A stretch of DNA of 64,000 nt, taken from assembly GCF_025905425.1 (NCBI RefSeq), contig NZ_CP109603.1, positions 3,612,501 to 3,676,500 on the forward strand. Direction: 5' to 3'. A program made the translations under genes and the position numbers. This document shows positions 8,929 to 20,523 of the stretch, one piece after another. How positions within the stretch are numbered: the stretch's first letter is position 1; each line of letters begins with the position of its first letter. The notes beneath the pieces were generated by a model. That model was not told the origin of the DNA. It made no database searches and was given only the letters and a program-made list of their open reading frames with translations. Origin of the DNA: Pseudomonas putida (GTDB taxonomy: Bacteria; Pseudomonadota; Gammaproteobacteria; Pseudomonadales; Pseudomonadaceae).

Positions 8929-11586
8929 TCAAGCCAGGCTCTTGCTCACCACTTCATACACATCACTGGACAGCGACCCGGAAGCCAGAATCCGCTCCAG
9001 CTCACCCTTCATCAACGCCTGACGCGCAGCGTCATACTTGCGCCAGCGGGTCAGCGGTGCCAGTTGACGCGAGGCAATCTGCGGGTTCAGCGCATTGAGC
9101 TCGATCACCAAGTCCGCCAGGAAGCGATAGCCCGAGCCATCGGCCGCATGGAAGTTGACCAGGTTCTGCCCAGCGAACGCACCGACCAGCGCCCGCACCT
9201 TGTTCGGGTTCTTCAAGGTGAACGCCGGGTGCTGCATCAGCGCCTTGACCCGCGCCAGCCCGCCCGGCAGCGAGCTGGCGGCCTGCACGCTGAACCACTG
9301 GTCCATGACCAGCGGGTTGTCCTTGAAGTGCTCGGCGAAGGTCTCCAGCGCCTTGGCCCGCTCGGCCTCGAACGGCGAGTTGACCAGTACCGCCAGGGCG
9401 GTCAGGCGTTCGGTCATGTTATCGCACTGGTCGAACTGCTCCAGCGTCGCCTCCAGCACCTGCGGCTTGCCGCTCTGCATCAGGTACGACAGCGCGATGT
9501 TCTGCAGGCTACGGCGGGCGAAGTGCTCGGCTGCGGCGACGTAAGCGGTTGTGCGCGAGACCTCGCGGTGCGCCTGGTAGCGGGCCCACAGGCCATCGAA
9601 CAGCTGCTCGGCGATCTGCTGGCGGGCGAACTCGCGGGCGGCGTGGATGGCATCGACATCGGCCACCTGGCTGATCTCAGTGAGGTAGGCCTCGCCCGGC
9701 AGCGACAGCATCTCGGCGACCATGGCAGCGTCCAGCGACGCGTTGCCCAGCACAGTGCCCAACGCAGTGATCAGGCGCGGGTCAAGCTTCAGCGCTTCGC
9801 CACGCTGATGCTGGCCGATCAGTTCCTGCAGCACCTGAACAGACAACTGCTGGCCAGCTTCCCAGCGGTTGAAACCATCGCTGTCGTGTTGCATCAGGAA
9901 CATCAGTTGGTCGCGGTCGTAAGGGAAGCTCAGCTTCACCGGCGCACTGAAGCCCCGCAGCAGCGAGGGCAGCGGCTTGGCCGTGAGGCCTTCGAAGGTG
10001 AAGGTCTGCTCGGCCTCGGTCACCGACAGCACACGGCTGGTGCCGCCAGCCGCGGCCTCACCCGCCAGGCGCAGCGGCAGGTCGTTGCCTGCAGCATCCA
10101 GCAGGCCCAACTCGACCGGGATCACGAATGGCAGCTTTTCGACTTTGTCCGGGGTCGGCGGGCAGCTCTGGCGGAAAGTCAGGCTATAGGCCTGGGTACC
10201 CGCGTCATAGGCTTCGCTGACCTCCAAACGCGGCGTGCCCGCCTGGCTGTACCAGCGCTTGAACTGGGTCAGGTCGACGCCGTTGGCATCTTCCATGGCC
10301 TTGATGAAATCGTCGGTGGTCACCGCCTGGCCATCATGGCGTTCAAAGTACAGGTCGCTGCCCTTGCGGAAGCCCTCTGCGCCCAGCAGGGTGCGGACCA
10401 TGCGCACCACTTCGGCCCCCTTCTCGTACACGGTGAGGGTGTAGAAGTTGGAGATCTCGATGAAGCTGTCCGGGCGCACCGGGTGGGCCATGGGGCCGGC
10501 GTCTTCGGCGAACTGATGGGTGCGCAGGTAAGCGACGTCCTCGATGCGCTTGACCGTGCGCGAGTTCATGTCGGCGCTGAACTCGGCGTCGCGGAACACC
10601 GTGAAGCCTTCCTTGAGCGACAGCTGGAACCAGTCGCGGCAGGTGACGCGGTTGCCCGACCAGTTGTGGAAGTACTCGTGAGCGACCACGCCTTCGACAC
10701 GCTGGTGGGCGGCGTCGGTGGCGGTTTCGGCGCGGGCCAGCACGCAGCTGGAGTTGAAGATGTTCAGGCCCTTGTTTTCCATGGCGCCCATGTTGAAGTC
10801 GTTGACCGCGACGATCATGAAGATGTCCAGGTCGTACTCACGGCCATAGACTTCTTCATCCCAGCGCATGGACTTCTTCAGGCTGACCATGGCGTGGTCG
10901 CACTTGTCGATGTTCTCGGGCTCGACGTAGATGCGCAGGGTCACGTCGCGGCCGGACTGGCGCGTGAAACTGTCCTCGACGCACCAGAGGTCACCGGCCA
11001 CCAGCGCGAACAGGTACGCCGGCTTCATGAACGGGTCTTCCCAGGTCGCCCAGTGGCGGCCGTCTTCGGCCGGCCCGCTGCCGATCGGGTTGCCGTTGGA
11101 CAGCAGCACCGGGTAATGATGCTGCTCAGCGATCACCGTGGTGGTGAAGGTGCTCATCACGTCAGGGCGGTCGAGGTAGTAGGTGATCTTGCGGAAGCCC
11201 TCGGCCTCGCACTGGGTGCAGAACATCGTGCCGGACTTGTACAGGCCTTCCAGCGCGGTGTTGCTCTCGGGGTGGATCTTCACGCTGGTGTCGAGGGTGA
11301 AGCGCTCGGCCGTGGGGTGCACGGTCAGGCTGTCGGCTTCGAGCTGGTAATCGCTCGCCTGCAGCTCGACATCGTCCAGCGAAGCACGCAGCAGCTCAAG
11401 CTGCTGGCCGTCGAGCACCAACGGCGGCAGACCGGCACCACGTGCCGGGTTGCGGCGCATGACCAGTTGCGCATGGACCAGGGTGTGGTCCTCGAACAGC
11501 TCGAAGGTCAGGTGCGTCTCGTCGATCAGGTACTCGGGCGCCTGGTAGTCCTTGAGGTAGATCACTTGCGGTTGTTCGGTACGCAT
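8929..11586 (-). CDS. pepN: Aminopeptidase N (M1 metallopeptidase)
   Basis: 885 aa, the expected length for bacterial PepN, a cytosolic zinc aminopeptidase that removes N-terminal residues from peptides. Substrate-recognition motif GAMEN is at residues 267-271, zinc ligands HEYFH at 303-307 and the third ligand Glu at about 326 in LKEG. The large C-terminal helical domain is present. It is the last gene of the nadK-headed operon, 13 bp after the DUF2797 gene. The start MRTEQPQVIYLKDY is the family start, with an AAAGGA ribosome site upstream. Confidence 0.96.
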   Translation of the reverse strand: MRTEQPQVIYLKDYQAPEYLIDETHLTFELFEDHTLVHAQLVMRRNPARGAGLPPLVLDGQQLELLRASLDDVELQASDYQLEADSLTVHPTAERFTLDTSVKIHPESNTALEGLYKSGTMFCTQCEAEGFRKITYYLDRPDVMSTFTTTVIAEQHHYPVLLSNGNPIGSGPAEDGRHWATWEDPFMKPAYLFALVAGDLWCVEDSFTRQSGRDVTLRIYVEPENIDKCDHAMVSLKKSMRWDEEVYGREYDLDIFMIVAVNDFNMGAMENKGLNIFNSSCVLARAETATDAAHQRVEGVVAHEYFHNWSGNRVTCRDWFQLSLKEGFTVFRDAEFSADMNSRTVKRIEDVAYLRTHQFAEDAGPMAHPVRPDSFIEISNFYTLTVYEKGAEVVRMVRTLLGAEGFRKGSDLYFERHDGQAVTTDDFIKAMEDANGVDLTQFKRWYSQAGTPRLEVSEAYDAGTQAYSLTFRQSCPPTPDKVEKLPFVIPVELGLLDAAGNDLPLRLAGEAAAGGTSRVLSVTEAEQTFTFEGLTAKPLPSLLRGFSAPVKLSFPYDRDQLMFLMQHDSDGFNRWEAGQQLSVQVLQELIGQHQRGEALKLDPRLITALGTVLGNASLDAAMVAEMLSLPGEAYLTEISQVADVDAIHAAREFARQQIAEQLFDGLWARYQAHREVSRTTAYVAAAEHFARRSLQNIALSYLMQSGKPQVLEATLEQFDQCDNMTERLTALAVLVNSPFEAERAKALETFAEHFKDNPLVMDQWFSVQAASSLPGGLARVKALMQHPAFTLKNPNKVRALVGAFAGQNLVNFHAADGSGYRFLADLVIELNALNPQIASRQLAPLTRWRKYDAARQALMKGELERILASGSLSSDVYEVVSKSLA

Positions 11587-11599
11587 GTGCAGGTCCTTT

Positions 11600-12430
11600 T
11601 TACTGGAGCACGGCCATCTGGTAGGCCGTGTACTTGCGAATATTGATCACGCCGGTGTCGAAGATCAGGTACTGGCCCTTGATGCCCAGCAGCGTACCTT
11701 CCACCACCGGGTTCTTGTCCAGGTTGAAGCTGACGATCTTCGTCGGGTAGGCCTCGACCGGGTAACGCATCTGCACCACTTCGGCATCCGGCAGCGGCTG
11801 GATCGCCTGCAGGCCAAAGCGCGCTTGCAGTTCGCGCAGGCCGTCGGCACAGGCGTCGAAGATCTGTTCACGAATGGCCACCAGGTCCAGCGCTTCGGCG
11901 TCGCCCTTGAGCAGTGCGCGCCAGTTGGTGCGGTCAGGTACCTGGCTGCGCAGCACGTCTTCGACCAGGCCCGACTGTTGGCGGGTGGCCACGCGCATGA
12001 TCGGCAGCGCCTGGCTGGCACCCTGGTCAAGCCAGCGGGTGGGCAGTTGGGTGGCGCGGGTGATGCCGACCTTGACCCCTGATGAGTTGGCCAGGTAGAC
12101 CACGTGGTCGGTCATGCAGAACTGCTCGCCCCAGGACGGTTCGCGGCAAGTGCCGGCGTCATAGTGGCAACGTTCCGGGGCCATGATGCACACGTCGCAC
12201 TGGGCCAGCTTGGTCATGCACGGGTAGCAGTAGCCTTGGCTGAAGCTGGTCTTGGTGCGCTTGCCGCAATGGCTGCAGTGAATGGCGCCGAGGTATTCCA
12301 GACGCAGGCGCTGGCCGATCATTGGGTTGACCGGCACCTGCGTGTCATCCAGACGAAAGCTGTACTGCACCAGCGGTGCTTCCAGGCTTACCGCCATCTT
12401 GCTCAAAGAGCCACGAGCGAGTTCGATCAA
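11600..12430 (-). CDS. DUF2797 family protein (cysteine-rich)
   Basis: 276 aa. The N-terminal third has nine cysteines in mostly paired spacing (C52/C55, C68/C71, C78/C81, then C88, C95, C105), which looks like a multi-zinc or metal-binding module. It is followed by VVYLANSSGVKVGITRATQLPTR, reminiscent of a GIY-YIG-type fold. I recognise the family as DUF2797, without a defined activity. Start ATG at 12430 overlaps the YeaC stop by 4 bp (ATGA). It sits between yeaC and pepN in the operon. Confidence 0.85.
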   Translation of the reverse strand: MIELARGSLSKMAVSLEAPLVQYSFRLDDTQVPVNPMIGQRLRLEYLGAIHCSHCGKRTKTSFSQGYCYPCMTKLAQCDVCIMAPERCHYDAGTCREPSWGEQFCMTDHVVYLANSSGVKVGITRATQLPTRWLDQGASQALPIMRVATRQQSGLVEDVLRSQVPDRTNWRALLKGDAEALDLVAIREQIFDACADGLRELQARFGLQAIQPLPDAEVVQMRYPVEAYPTKIVSFNLDKNPVVEGTLLGIKGQYLIFDTGVINIRKYTAYQMAVLQ

Positions 12431-12687
12431 TGTACCGAGTCCGACTTGAACAGAATGTTAGCGATCGGCGCGGACTTCGACGCGCACTCCTGCGGGCCCA
12501 TGTAGCCGGTACGCTGATCTTCGGGGAGGTTTTTCATTTCCCAGGCGATCACTGCCTGCAGTGACAGTTCTTTCTGCTCGGCAGTGAGCTTGCGGCCGTC
12601 GGACCATTTACCGATTTCTACGGCCGTTTTCAGGCTCTCGTAGATCTCGGGGGTAATGTTTTCGATCATTTGCGCGAAAGTGGACAT
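12427..12687 (-). CDS. yeaC: YeaC-like DUF1315 protein
   Basis: 86 aa starting MSTFAQMIENITPEIYESLK; conserved core LTAEQKELSLQAVIAWEMKN and the end motif YMGPQECASKS. A GGAGACGCT ribosome site lies directly before the ATG at 12687, so the ATG six codons upstream is rejected. DUF1315 is small, conserved in gammaproteobacteria and of unknown function. It overlaps the DUF2797 start by 4 bp and follows the rhomboid gene by 14 bp. Confidence 0.88.
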   Translation of the reverse strand: MSTFAQMIENITPEIYESLKTAVEIGKWSDGRKLTAEQKELSLQAVIAWEMKNLPEDQRTGYMGPQECASKSAPIANILFKSDSVH

Positions 12688-12701
12688 AGCGTCTCCATAA
12701 T

Positions 12702-13589
12702 TCAAGCCGACAGTTTACGCCGGGCCATGCCGCCGCCCAAGAGCCCTGTCAGGCATCCGATGAGCAGCCCGCCGACGTGGGCGGCGTTGGCGATTTGGCC
12801 GAAGCCGAGCTGGCCGACCACCCCGGTCAGGCACACCACCAGCCAGATGAGCATCATCACCAGCACGCCCTTGGGCAGGTTGAAATGCGGGTTGGGCGCC
12901 AGCCACTGGTACAGCCAGATATGCCCGAGCAGCCCGTAGAGCACACCGGACAGGCCGCCGAACAGGCTCGGGCCACTGGTGTAGTGCTGGGCCAGGTTGG
13001 ACACCAGGCTGAACAGCAGGGTCAGGCCCAGCAGTAGCCACCGGCCCTGGCGCAGTTCGATGCGCTTGCCCAGCTCCCAGTACCACAGGCTGTTCATGGC
13101 CAGGTGCAGCACGCCGAAATGCAGCAGCATGGGCGATACCAGGCGCCACCACTGGCCTTCGGCGAGGCCCTGGGCCAGTGGGGTGAAGTACAGGTAGTCG
13201 CCCTGCACGCGGAAATCGAGGAAGGTGAACCAGCCGATGGTCGAGAAGTTTTCGCCAAGGCCCGTGAGGCCGGCAACGATGAAGCACAGCAGCAGGATCG
13301 CGGCGGTGACCTTGCAGGCTTTTATCTGGTCCTTCAGGGAGGGCTGTGTGGGCGCATTCGCGGGTAAAGCCGCCCCCGCAGGGGCCTGCGCAAGCTCAAG
13401 GTCGGCGTTACCGTCGGGATAGCGCTGGTAGAGTTGCAGCACGTCCTGGGCCAGCGTGTCCGGGGCCCACAGGACCTGGACCTCACCTTCTTCGCTGACC
13501 CGGTGCGGCACCTGCAGGCGTTGCAGCAGGTGGACGAAGCCGCTGAGGTCGACCGACAGCGGCAGGCGCATCACTTCGATTATGTTCAT
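12702..13589 (-). CDS. Rhomboid-family intramembrane serine protease (GlpG-like)
   Basis: 295 aa. The N-terminal 85 residues form a soluble domain of GlpG type (MRLPLSVDLSGFVHLLQRL…), followed by about six TM helices. Catalytic serine is in GGLSG (S214), catalytic histidine in ANAAHVGG (H271), and the HxxxN oxyanion motif is HLAMN (162-166). It cleaves membrane proteins within the bilayer; substrates unknown. Start ATG overlaps the phosphatase stop by 4 bp. An active enzyme is expected because all key residues are present. Confidence 0.92.
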   Translation of the reverse strand: MNIIEVMRLPLSVDLSGFVHLLQRLQVPHRVSEEGEVQVLWAPDTLAQDVLQLYQRYPDGNADLELAQAPAGAALPANAPTQPSLKDQIKACKVTAAILLLCFIVAGLTGLGENFSTIGWFTFLDFRVQGDYLYFTPLAQGLAEGQWWRLVSPMLLHFGVLHLAMNSLWYWELGKRIELRQGRWLLLGLTLLFSLVSNLAQHYTSGPSLFGGLSGVLYGLLGHIWLYQWLAPNPHFNLPKGVLVMMLIWLVVCLTGVVGQLGFGQIANAAHVGGLLIGCLTGLLGGGMARRKLSA

Positions 13590-14557
13590 TGATTGGCCTG
13601 TGGGCGGTCGACGTCGACCCAGACGAACTTGTGCGGGTCGATACGGGTTTCATCATCCAGCCGATAGGCTGCCAGCTTGCCGTAGAGCACCGCGCTGTAG
13701 TCTAGGCAGGCCAGGTTGTCGCGGATCGGCGCCGGCCGCCCGCTGCGCCAGTAATGGCCGACGAACAGCAAGGGCTCATCCTCGGCGTAGCGCAGCAAGG
13801 CGTTCTTCTGGATATGGCTCAGTGGCGTGCTGGCGACTTCCTCCGGCAGGGCATCGGGCTGGAACACGATGTCACCATAGGTTTGCGGGTCTTCTTCCCA
13901 GAACTTGGTGCGGAAGAAGGCGCGGGTCAGGCCATCGCCGCCGGTCAGGGTCAGGCCGTCCGGCAGGCGCATGTCGGTGCCCCGCAGCAGGCGATTGCAC
14001 ACGGTGGCGGCGAAACTGCCAGGCACTGCCGAGGCTTGGATGAAATGCTCGTCGATACGCCCGTCCGGGTACTGCTGGCGCAGCGGCTCGATCAGCCGTG
14101 GGTCCCAGCAGGCATGCACCAAACGGAAACGCCCAGCGTCGACGAACAGCGGCAACTCATAGAACCAGTTGACGAAGTCATGCCAGTCGCCGGGGTGGTG
14201 GGCGAACTGGGTCAGGGTCTCGTCGATCAGCCGGGCGTGGCGTGGCGTGTGTTCGCGCACATGCGCCCTGCCGCTACCGGGCAGCGCCGGGGTGACCCAG
14301 CCCAAGGCGTTGTATTCATGGTTGCCCATGATGCAGAACGCCTGACCGGCCTCGACCATGTCATGCACGATGTGCAAGGCCTCGCGGATACGCGGGCCGC
14401 GGTCGACGATGTCGCCCAGGAACAATGCCTGGCGCCGCGGGTGACGCCAGACGCCGGCCACACGTTTGTAACCGAGGGCGTCGAGCAAGCGTTCAAGGGT
14501 CAGCGCACAGCCATGCACGTCACCGATGATGTCGAAACTTCGCGCCGGATCGAGCAT
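13586..14557 (-). CDS. PPP-family metallophosphoesterase
   Basis: 323 aa with the metal-binding signature blocks GDVHG (DIIGDVHGCALTLERLLDAL), GDIVDRGPR and GNHEYNALG in order, as in Ser/Thr phosphatases and ApaH-like enzymes. The substrate (phosphoprotein, dinucleoside polyphosphate or other) cannot be decided from sequence. Start at 14557 is chosen because its ATG overlaps the nadK stop by one base (TGATG), and the upstream extension has no family character. Second gene of the nadK operon. Confidence 0.85.
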   Translation of the reverse strand: MLDPARSFDIIGDVHGCALTLERLLDALGYKRVAGVWRHPRRQALFLGDIVDRGPRIREALHIVHDMVEAGQAFCIMGNHEYNALGWVTPALPGSGRAHVREHTPRHARLIDETLTQFAHHPGDWHDFVNWFYELPLFVDAGRFRLVHACWDPRLIEPLRQQYPDGRIDEHFIQASAVPGSFAATVCNRLLRGTDMRLPDGLTLTGGDGLTRAFFRTKFWEEDPQTYGDIVFQPDALPEEVASTPLSHIQKNALLRYAEDEPLLFVGHYWRSGRPAPIRDNLACLDYSAVLYGKLAAYRLDDETRIDPHKFVWVDVDRPQANQ

Positions 14558-15447
14558 CAGTCGTCCCTGCTTCCAAGGCGGCTGCCCCAGCCGAGTTTGG
14601 TACGGCACACTTCGTAGTAATTGTGGTCCAGCGGGTGGATCAGGCGCAGCTTCTGCGGCTTCTTGCTCACCGTGATGGTGTCGCCAGGGGCGCAGGTGAA
14701 GTGGTTCTGGCCGTCACACGACACCTGCGGGTAGATCTGCAGGTCCTTGGCCACGACGATCTTCAGCTCGCTGTTGCCGTCGACCACAATCGGCCGACCC
14801 GACAAGGTATGCGGGTACATCGGCACGATGACGATGGCGTCGAGTTTGGGGTGCATGATCGGGCCGCCAGCCGACAACGCATAGGCGGTCGAGCCGGTCG
14901 GGGTGGCGACGATCAGGCCGTCGGCCTTCTGGCTGCAGACGAACTGGCCATCGATGTAGATCTCGAACTCGATCATCCGCGTCGACTTGCCAGGGTGCAG
15001 GACCACGTCATTGAGCGCATCGCCCTGGCCGATGGCCTCGTGGTGGCGGCGCACTTCGGCTTGCAGCAGGAAGCGGTTTTCCACCAGGTAGTGACCGTCG
15101 AGCACTTCGGCGACCTTTTCTTCCAGCTCGTCAGGGCGGATGTCGGTCAGAAAGCCCAGGTTGCCGCGGTTGATGCCGAGCACCGGAATGTTGTGCCGGG
15201 CCAGGGCGCGGGCGGCGCCGAGCAGGCTGCCGTCACCGCCGACGACGATGACCAGGTCGCAGACCTCGCCCAACAGCTTGCGCGTGGACGTCTGCAGGCC
15301 ATGGCCGGGCAGGACTTCAGCGATGGTGTCCTCGAGGATCACATGCAGGTGGCGCTCGAGGAGGAATTTTTTCAGTCGGCGAATGGTGTCGAGCACCTGC
15401 GAGCTGCCAAGGCGTCCGATGATACCGATATTGCGAAATTGCTCCAT
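14557..15447 (-). CDS. nadK: NAD kinase
   Basis: 296 aa, the usual length. It phosphorylates NAD to NADP. The kinase motif GGDGS is at residues 70-74 and the conserved TPTGSTAYALSAGGPIMHP segment is present. It appears to head a minus-strand operon nadK – phosphatase – rhomboid – yeaC – DUF2797 – pepN. A divergent DUF1853 gene begins about 90 bp away, so the promoters of both must lie in 15448-15535. Confidence 0.96.
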   Translation of the reverse strand: MEQFRNIGIIGRLGSSQVLDTIRRLKKFLLERHLHVILEDTIAEVLPGHGLQTSTRKLLGEVCDLVIVVGGDGSLLGAARALARHNIPVLGINRGNLGFLTDIRPDELEEKVAEVLDGHYLVENRFLLQAEVRRHHEAIGQGDALNDVVLHPGKSTRMIEFEIYIDGQFVCSQKADGLIVATPTGSTAYALSAGGPIMHPKLDAIVIVPMYPHTLSGRPIVVDGNSELKIVVAKDLQIYPQVSCDGQNHFTCAPGDTITVSKKPQKLRLIHPLDHNYYEVCRTKLGWGSRLGSRDD

Positions 15448-15535
15448 GGGGCTCCTGCGAGGCTCTGCGGCGGGTGACTATGGGTCGATTATGGGCGAAA
15501 CGACCGGGCAGCGGCAAACCGGCTATGCTCGCTGG

Positions 15536-16471
15536 ATGATGCCTTTCGCCGAACTCCACGACGTACCCCGCCAGTTGCGCCGCCCTGCCGTGCGCGACCT
15601 GGCCTGGACACTGCTGTCTCCCCCCTTGCTGAGCGCCCCGCCCTGCCCCCAGCGCCACCCGTTGGCAGGCAGTGACTGGGCGGATGAGCCGCAGCGCCTG
15701 AAAGCCTGGTTGCAGGCGCTGGATGCCGATGACCAGCCGCTGCGCGATAGGCTGGCAAGGCTGACCAGTCGGCGCCTGGGGCTTTATTACGAAAGCCTCT
15801 GGCAGTTCGCCCTGGCTCAGGCGCCGGGTATCGAGTTGCTGGCGGCCAACCTGGCGATCCGCGAAGGTGGGCGCACGCTGGGCGAACTGGACATCCTGCT
15901 GCGCGACGCCGACGGCACCCACCACCTGGAGCTGGCGATCAAACTTTACCTGGGGCCCACCCACGGCGATGGCCGAGACCCGGCGCAATGGCTCGGGCCG
16001 GGGTGCCACGACCGCCTGGGCAGCAAGCTGGCGCATCTGGCCGGGCATCAGTTGCCCATGTCCAGTGACGCCCAGAGCCGTGCGGCGCTGGGCGGGCTTG
16101 GCGTTCATCAGGTGCAGGCGCACCTGTGGCTGGCGGGTTACCTGTTCTACCCATGGCCTGGGGCTGCAGACCCGCCTGAAGGCGCCAACCCGCTGCACCT
16201 GCGCGGGCGCTGGTTGCGGCGGCGGGATTGGTCACTGGCCACAGGTGAACGCTGGCAGCCCTTGCCACGCAATGCCTGGCTGGCACCCACGCGGGCCGAG
16301 GCCGATGAGTGCTGGACGGCGGCGCAGTTCGGGGCCTGGCTGGCAGGGCTGGATGAGCATGCGCCGGCGCAGATGCTGGTCAGGCTGGAACAGGAAGCCG
16401 ACGGTGCCTGGCAAGAAATGGAGCGGGTGTTTCTGGTGGCTGATGGCTGGCCACTTTTGCCCAAGCGATGA
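15536..16471 (+). CDS. DUF1853 family protein
   Basis: About 311 aa starting MMPFAELHDVPRQLRRPAVR. Typical DUF1853 blocks include LGLYYESLWQFAL, GRTLGELDILLRD and HHLELAIKLYLGP. The E-x-D…E-x-K spacing (GELDILL…LELAIK) recalls PD-(D/E)xK nuclease folds, but that is only my inference. Another in-frame ATG at 15491 is possible; neither has a strong ribosome site. Divergent from nadK. Confidence 0.82.
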   Translation: MMPFAELHDVPRQLRRPAVRDLAWTLLSPPLLSAPPCPQRHPLAGSDWADEPQRLKAWLQALDADDQPLRDRLARLTSRRLGLYYESLWQFALAQAPGIELLAANLAIREGGRTLGELDILLRDADGTHHLELAIKLYLGPTHGDGRDPAQWLGPGCHDRLGSKLAHLAGHQLPMSSDAQSRAALGGLGVHQVQAHLWLAGYLFYPWPGAADPPEGANPLHLRGRWLRRRDWSLATGERWQPLPRNAWLAPTRAEADECWTAAQFGAWLAGLDEHAPAQMLVRLEQEADGAWQEMERVFLVADGWPLLPKR

Positions 16472-16484
16472 TTCTGCTCGTACC

Positions 16485-16592
16485 GGCCTCTTCGCGGGCA
16501 AGCCCGCGCCCACAGGTACAGCACTGCCCTTGAAAGCAGTGGGGCACCTGTGGAAGCGGGCTTGCCCGCGAAGAGGCCGGTACAGGCAACAC
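16485..16592. repeat. Paired REP elements
   Basis: Two opposed REP copies with ACCGGCCTCTTCGCGGGCAA on the left and its complement on the right, separated by about 30 bp. Some mismatches (CGCCCACAGG versus CCTGTGGAAG). Located between DUF1853 and the cytochrome b561 gene. Confidence 0.8.
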
Positions 16593-16695
16593 AATTTTCA
16601 CCGACCCAGAGCAAAGATTGATTCCCTCCAGCAGTTACAGTTAGCCCTGAGCGCCACCAAGAGCGCCACCTTAGACCTGATGACGAGGACCCACC

Positions 16696-17241
16696 ATGGT
16701 TTCATCCACCCCCACGCCCCATTACGCGCGCCTGTCCATCGCCCTGCACTGGCTGATGCTGGTGCTGCTGGCCGTTGTCTATGCCTGCATCGAGTTTCGC
16801 GGCCTGTTCCCCAAGGACAGCGCCGAGCGCAACCTGATGAAAGACCTGCACTTCATGCTGGGCCTGACGGTATTCGTGCTGGTCTGGCTGCGCCTGGCCG
16901 TGCGCCTGAGCCGCCCTACCCCGCCCATTTTGCCCAAGCCCCCGGCCTGGCAGACCGGGCTTGCGCATTTGATGCACCTGGCGCTGTACCTGTTGATGAT
17001 CGGCCTGCCCCTGGCCGGCTGGCTGATTCTGAGCGCCGCCGACAAACCAGTGCCCTTCTATGGCCTGGAACTGCCGCACCTGATCGGCGCAGACCCGGAC
17101 CAGGCCAAGTTCATCAAAGGCTGGCATGAGCGCATCGGCAGCTGGGGTTACTGGCTGATCGGCCTGCACGCGCTGGCCGGGCTGTATCACCACTACGTGC
17201 AACGCGACAACACGCTGCTGCGCATGCTGCCCTACAAGTAA
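16696..17241 (+). CDS. Cytochrome b561
   Basis: 181 aa, four TM helices: IALHWLMLVLLAVVYACIEF, LHFMLGLTVFVLVWLRLAV, LMHLALYLLMIGLPLAGWL and SWGYWLIGLHALAGLYHHYV. Histidines in helices 1, 2, 3 and 4 (ALHW, LHF, LMHL, LHALAGLYHH) are suited to bind two b hemes. These proteins carry electrons from quinol; some act as superoxide:quinone reductases. A GAGGA ribosome site precedes the ATG. The 3' end overlaps the convergent PLP-enzyme gene by 10 bp. Confidence 0.9.
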   Translation: MVSSTPTPHYARLSIALHWLMLVLLAVVYACIEFRGLFPKDSAERNLMKDLHFMLGLTVFVLVWLRLAVRLSRPTPPILPKPPAWQTGLAHLMHLALYLLMIGLPLAGWLILSAADKPVPFYGLELPHLIGADPDQAKFIKGWHERIGSWGYWLIGLHALAGLYHHYVQRDNTLLRMLPYK

Positions 17242-18131
17242 CCGCGTCGGCCTTGCAGGCCACCGGTGTGAAGCACGATCAGGCGGGTGCCGGGCGGGAA
17301 CAAGCCGGCCTCGACCTGCTCGCGCAGCGCCAGCAGGGCCTTGCCGGTGTAGAGGGCTTCGAGCGGTACGCCAGTGTCCCGCTCGCAAGCGTCGATAAAA
17401 TCCAATAACGCGTCGTCGATCCGGGCAAAGCCGCCCCGACAGGCATCATGCAGCCGATAACCACGGCTACCGACCCACTCAGCCACTGCCTGCGGCACAC
17501 CCTGATCGCGCGGCACCGCCAGCGCGCCGTGCACTTCGTGCGCACCGGCCTCTTCCAGCACCAGGCCAGCCAGTGTGGTGCCGGTGCCTACAGCCAGCCA
17601 CCAGGCGCTGTAATCGTCCCAGCCGATCCCGGCCAATTGCGCACGCGCCTGGGCGACGATCAAGCCGCAACCTTGCGCGCCTGCCAAGCCACCGCCCCCT
17701 TCGGGGATGCAGTACCAGCCGGGGTAACGTGCCTGCCAGGGTTGCCAGAACCCCGCTTCATGACGGGCGCGATAGCCACCATAGCCAAGCCAGTGCAACT
17801 GCATGCCCAGCGCCTGCAGATCGCGCACGGTCGGGGTGTCCTGGGCATGGCCACGCAGCAGGCCGGCTGTGGCGAAGCCGAAACGTTTGCCTGCGGCGGC
17901 CAGGGCGTGCAGGTGGTTGGAGTGGTTGCCGCCGAGACTGATCAGGCCAGGGGCACCGGCATCATGGGCATGCTGGAGGTGGTGGCGCAGCTTGAACCAC
18001 TTGTTGCCACTGATCAGGGGGTCGATCAGGTCTAGGCGCAGGATGGCGGCTTCGACGTTGGCGCGTTGTAGCCAAGGCAGGCTCAGAGGGTGCAGGGGAG
18101 CCTGGGGGAGGTCCAGAAAATCGATAGACAT
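17232..18131 (-). CDS. PLP-dependent D-cysteine desulfhydrase / ACC deaminase family enzyme
   Basis: 299 aa fold-type II PLP enzyme. SGNKWFKLRHHLQHA carries the PLP lysine (K44) and GGNHSNHLHALAAAGKR the phosphate/substrate-binding stretch. The C-terminal half has VGTGTTLAGLVL and TGKALLALREQV. Members use D-cysteine or 1-aminocyclopropane-1-carboxylate; sequence reading alone does not separate these, and the short length fits the YedO/DcyD-like branch better than classical AcdS. It overlaps the convergent cytochrome gene at the 3' end. Confidence 0.85.
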   Translation of the reverse strand: MSIDFLDLPQAPLHPLSLPWLQRANVEAAILRLDLIDPLISGNKWFKLRHHLQHAHDAGAPGLISLGGNHSNHLHALAAAGKRFGFATAGLLRGHAQDTPTVRDLQALGMQLHWLGYGGYRARHEAGFWQPWQARYPGWYCIPEGGGGLAGAQGCGLIVAQARAQLAGIGWDDYSAWWLAVGTGTTLAGLVLEEAGAHEVHGALAVPRDQGVPQAVAEWVGSRGYRLHDACRGGFARIDDALLDFIDACERDTGVPLEALYTGKALLALREQVEAGLFPPGTRLIVLHTGGLQGRRGYL

Positions 18132-18174
18132 GGATCGGGGCCTGAAGCGAAGGCTTCAGTTTATCAGTGAATAC

Positions 18175-18229
18175 CGGGGGCCGCTTTGCGGCCCCAGGCT
18201 ATCTCAAAGGGCTACCTCAAAGGGCTACC
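18175..18229. repeat. Hairpin plus 13-bp tandem repeats between convergent/adjacent 3' and 5' ends
   Basis: A GGGGCCGC/GCGGCCCC hairpin (about 18177-18196) with a TTT loop, followed by two full copies and one partial copy of CTCAAAGGGCTAC that run into the fadH stop codon. The hairpin is the likely terminator of fadH. Confidence 0.7.

Positions 18230-20523
<2,294 letters not shown>

Noticed and set aside
8920..11646. A 908-codon open frame on the plus strand opposite pepN
   Set aside because: It is a shadow of the GC-rich pepN codons: no family motifs, His/Gln/Arg-biased composition, and pepN itself has all catalytic residues.
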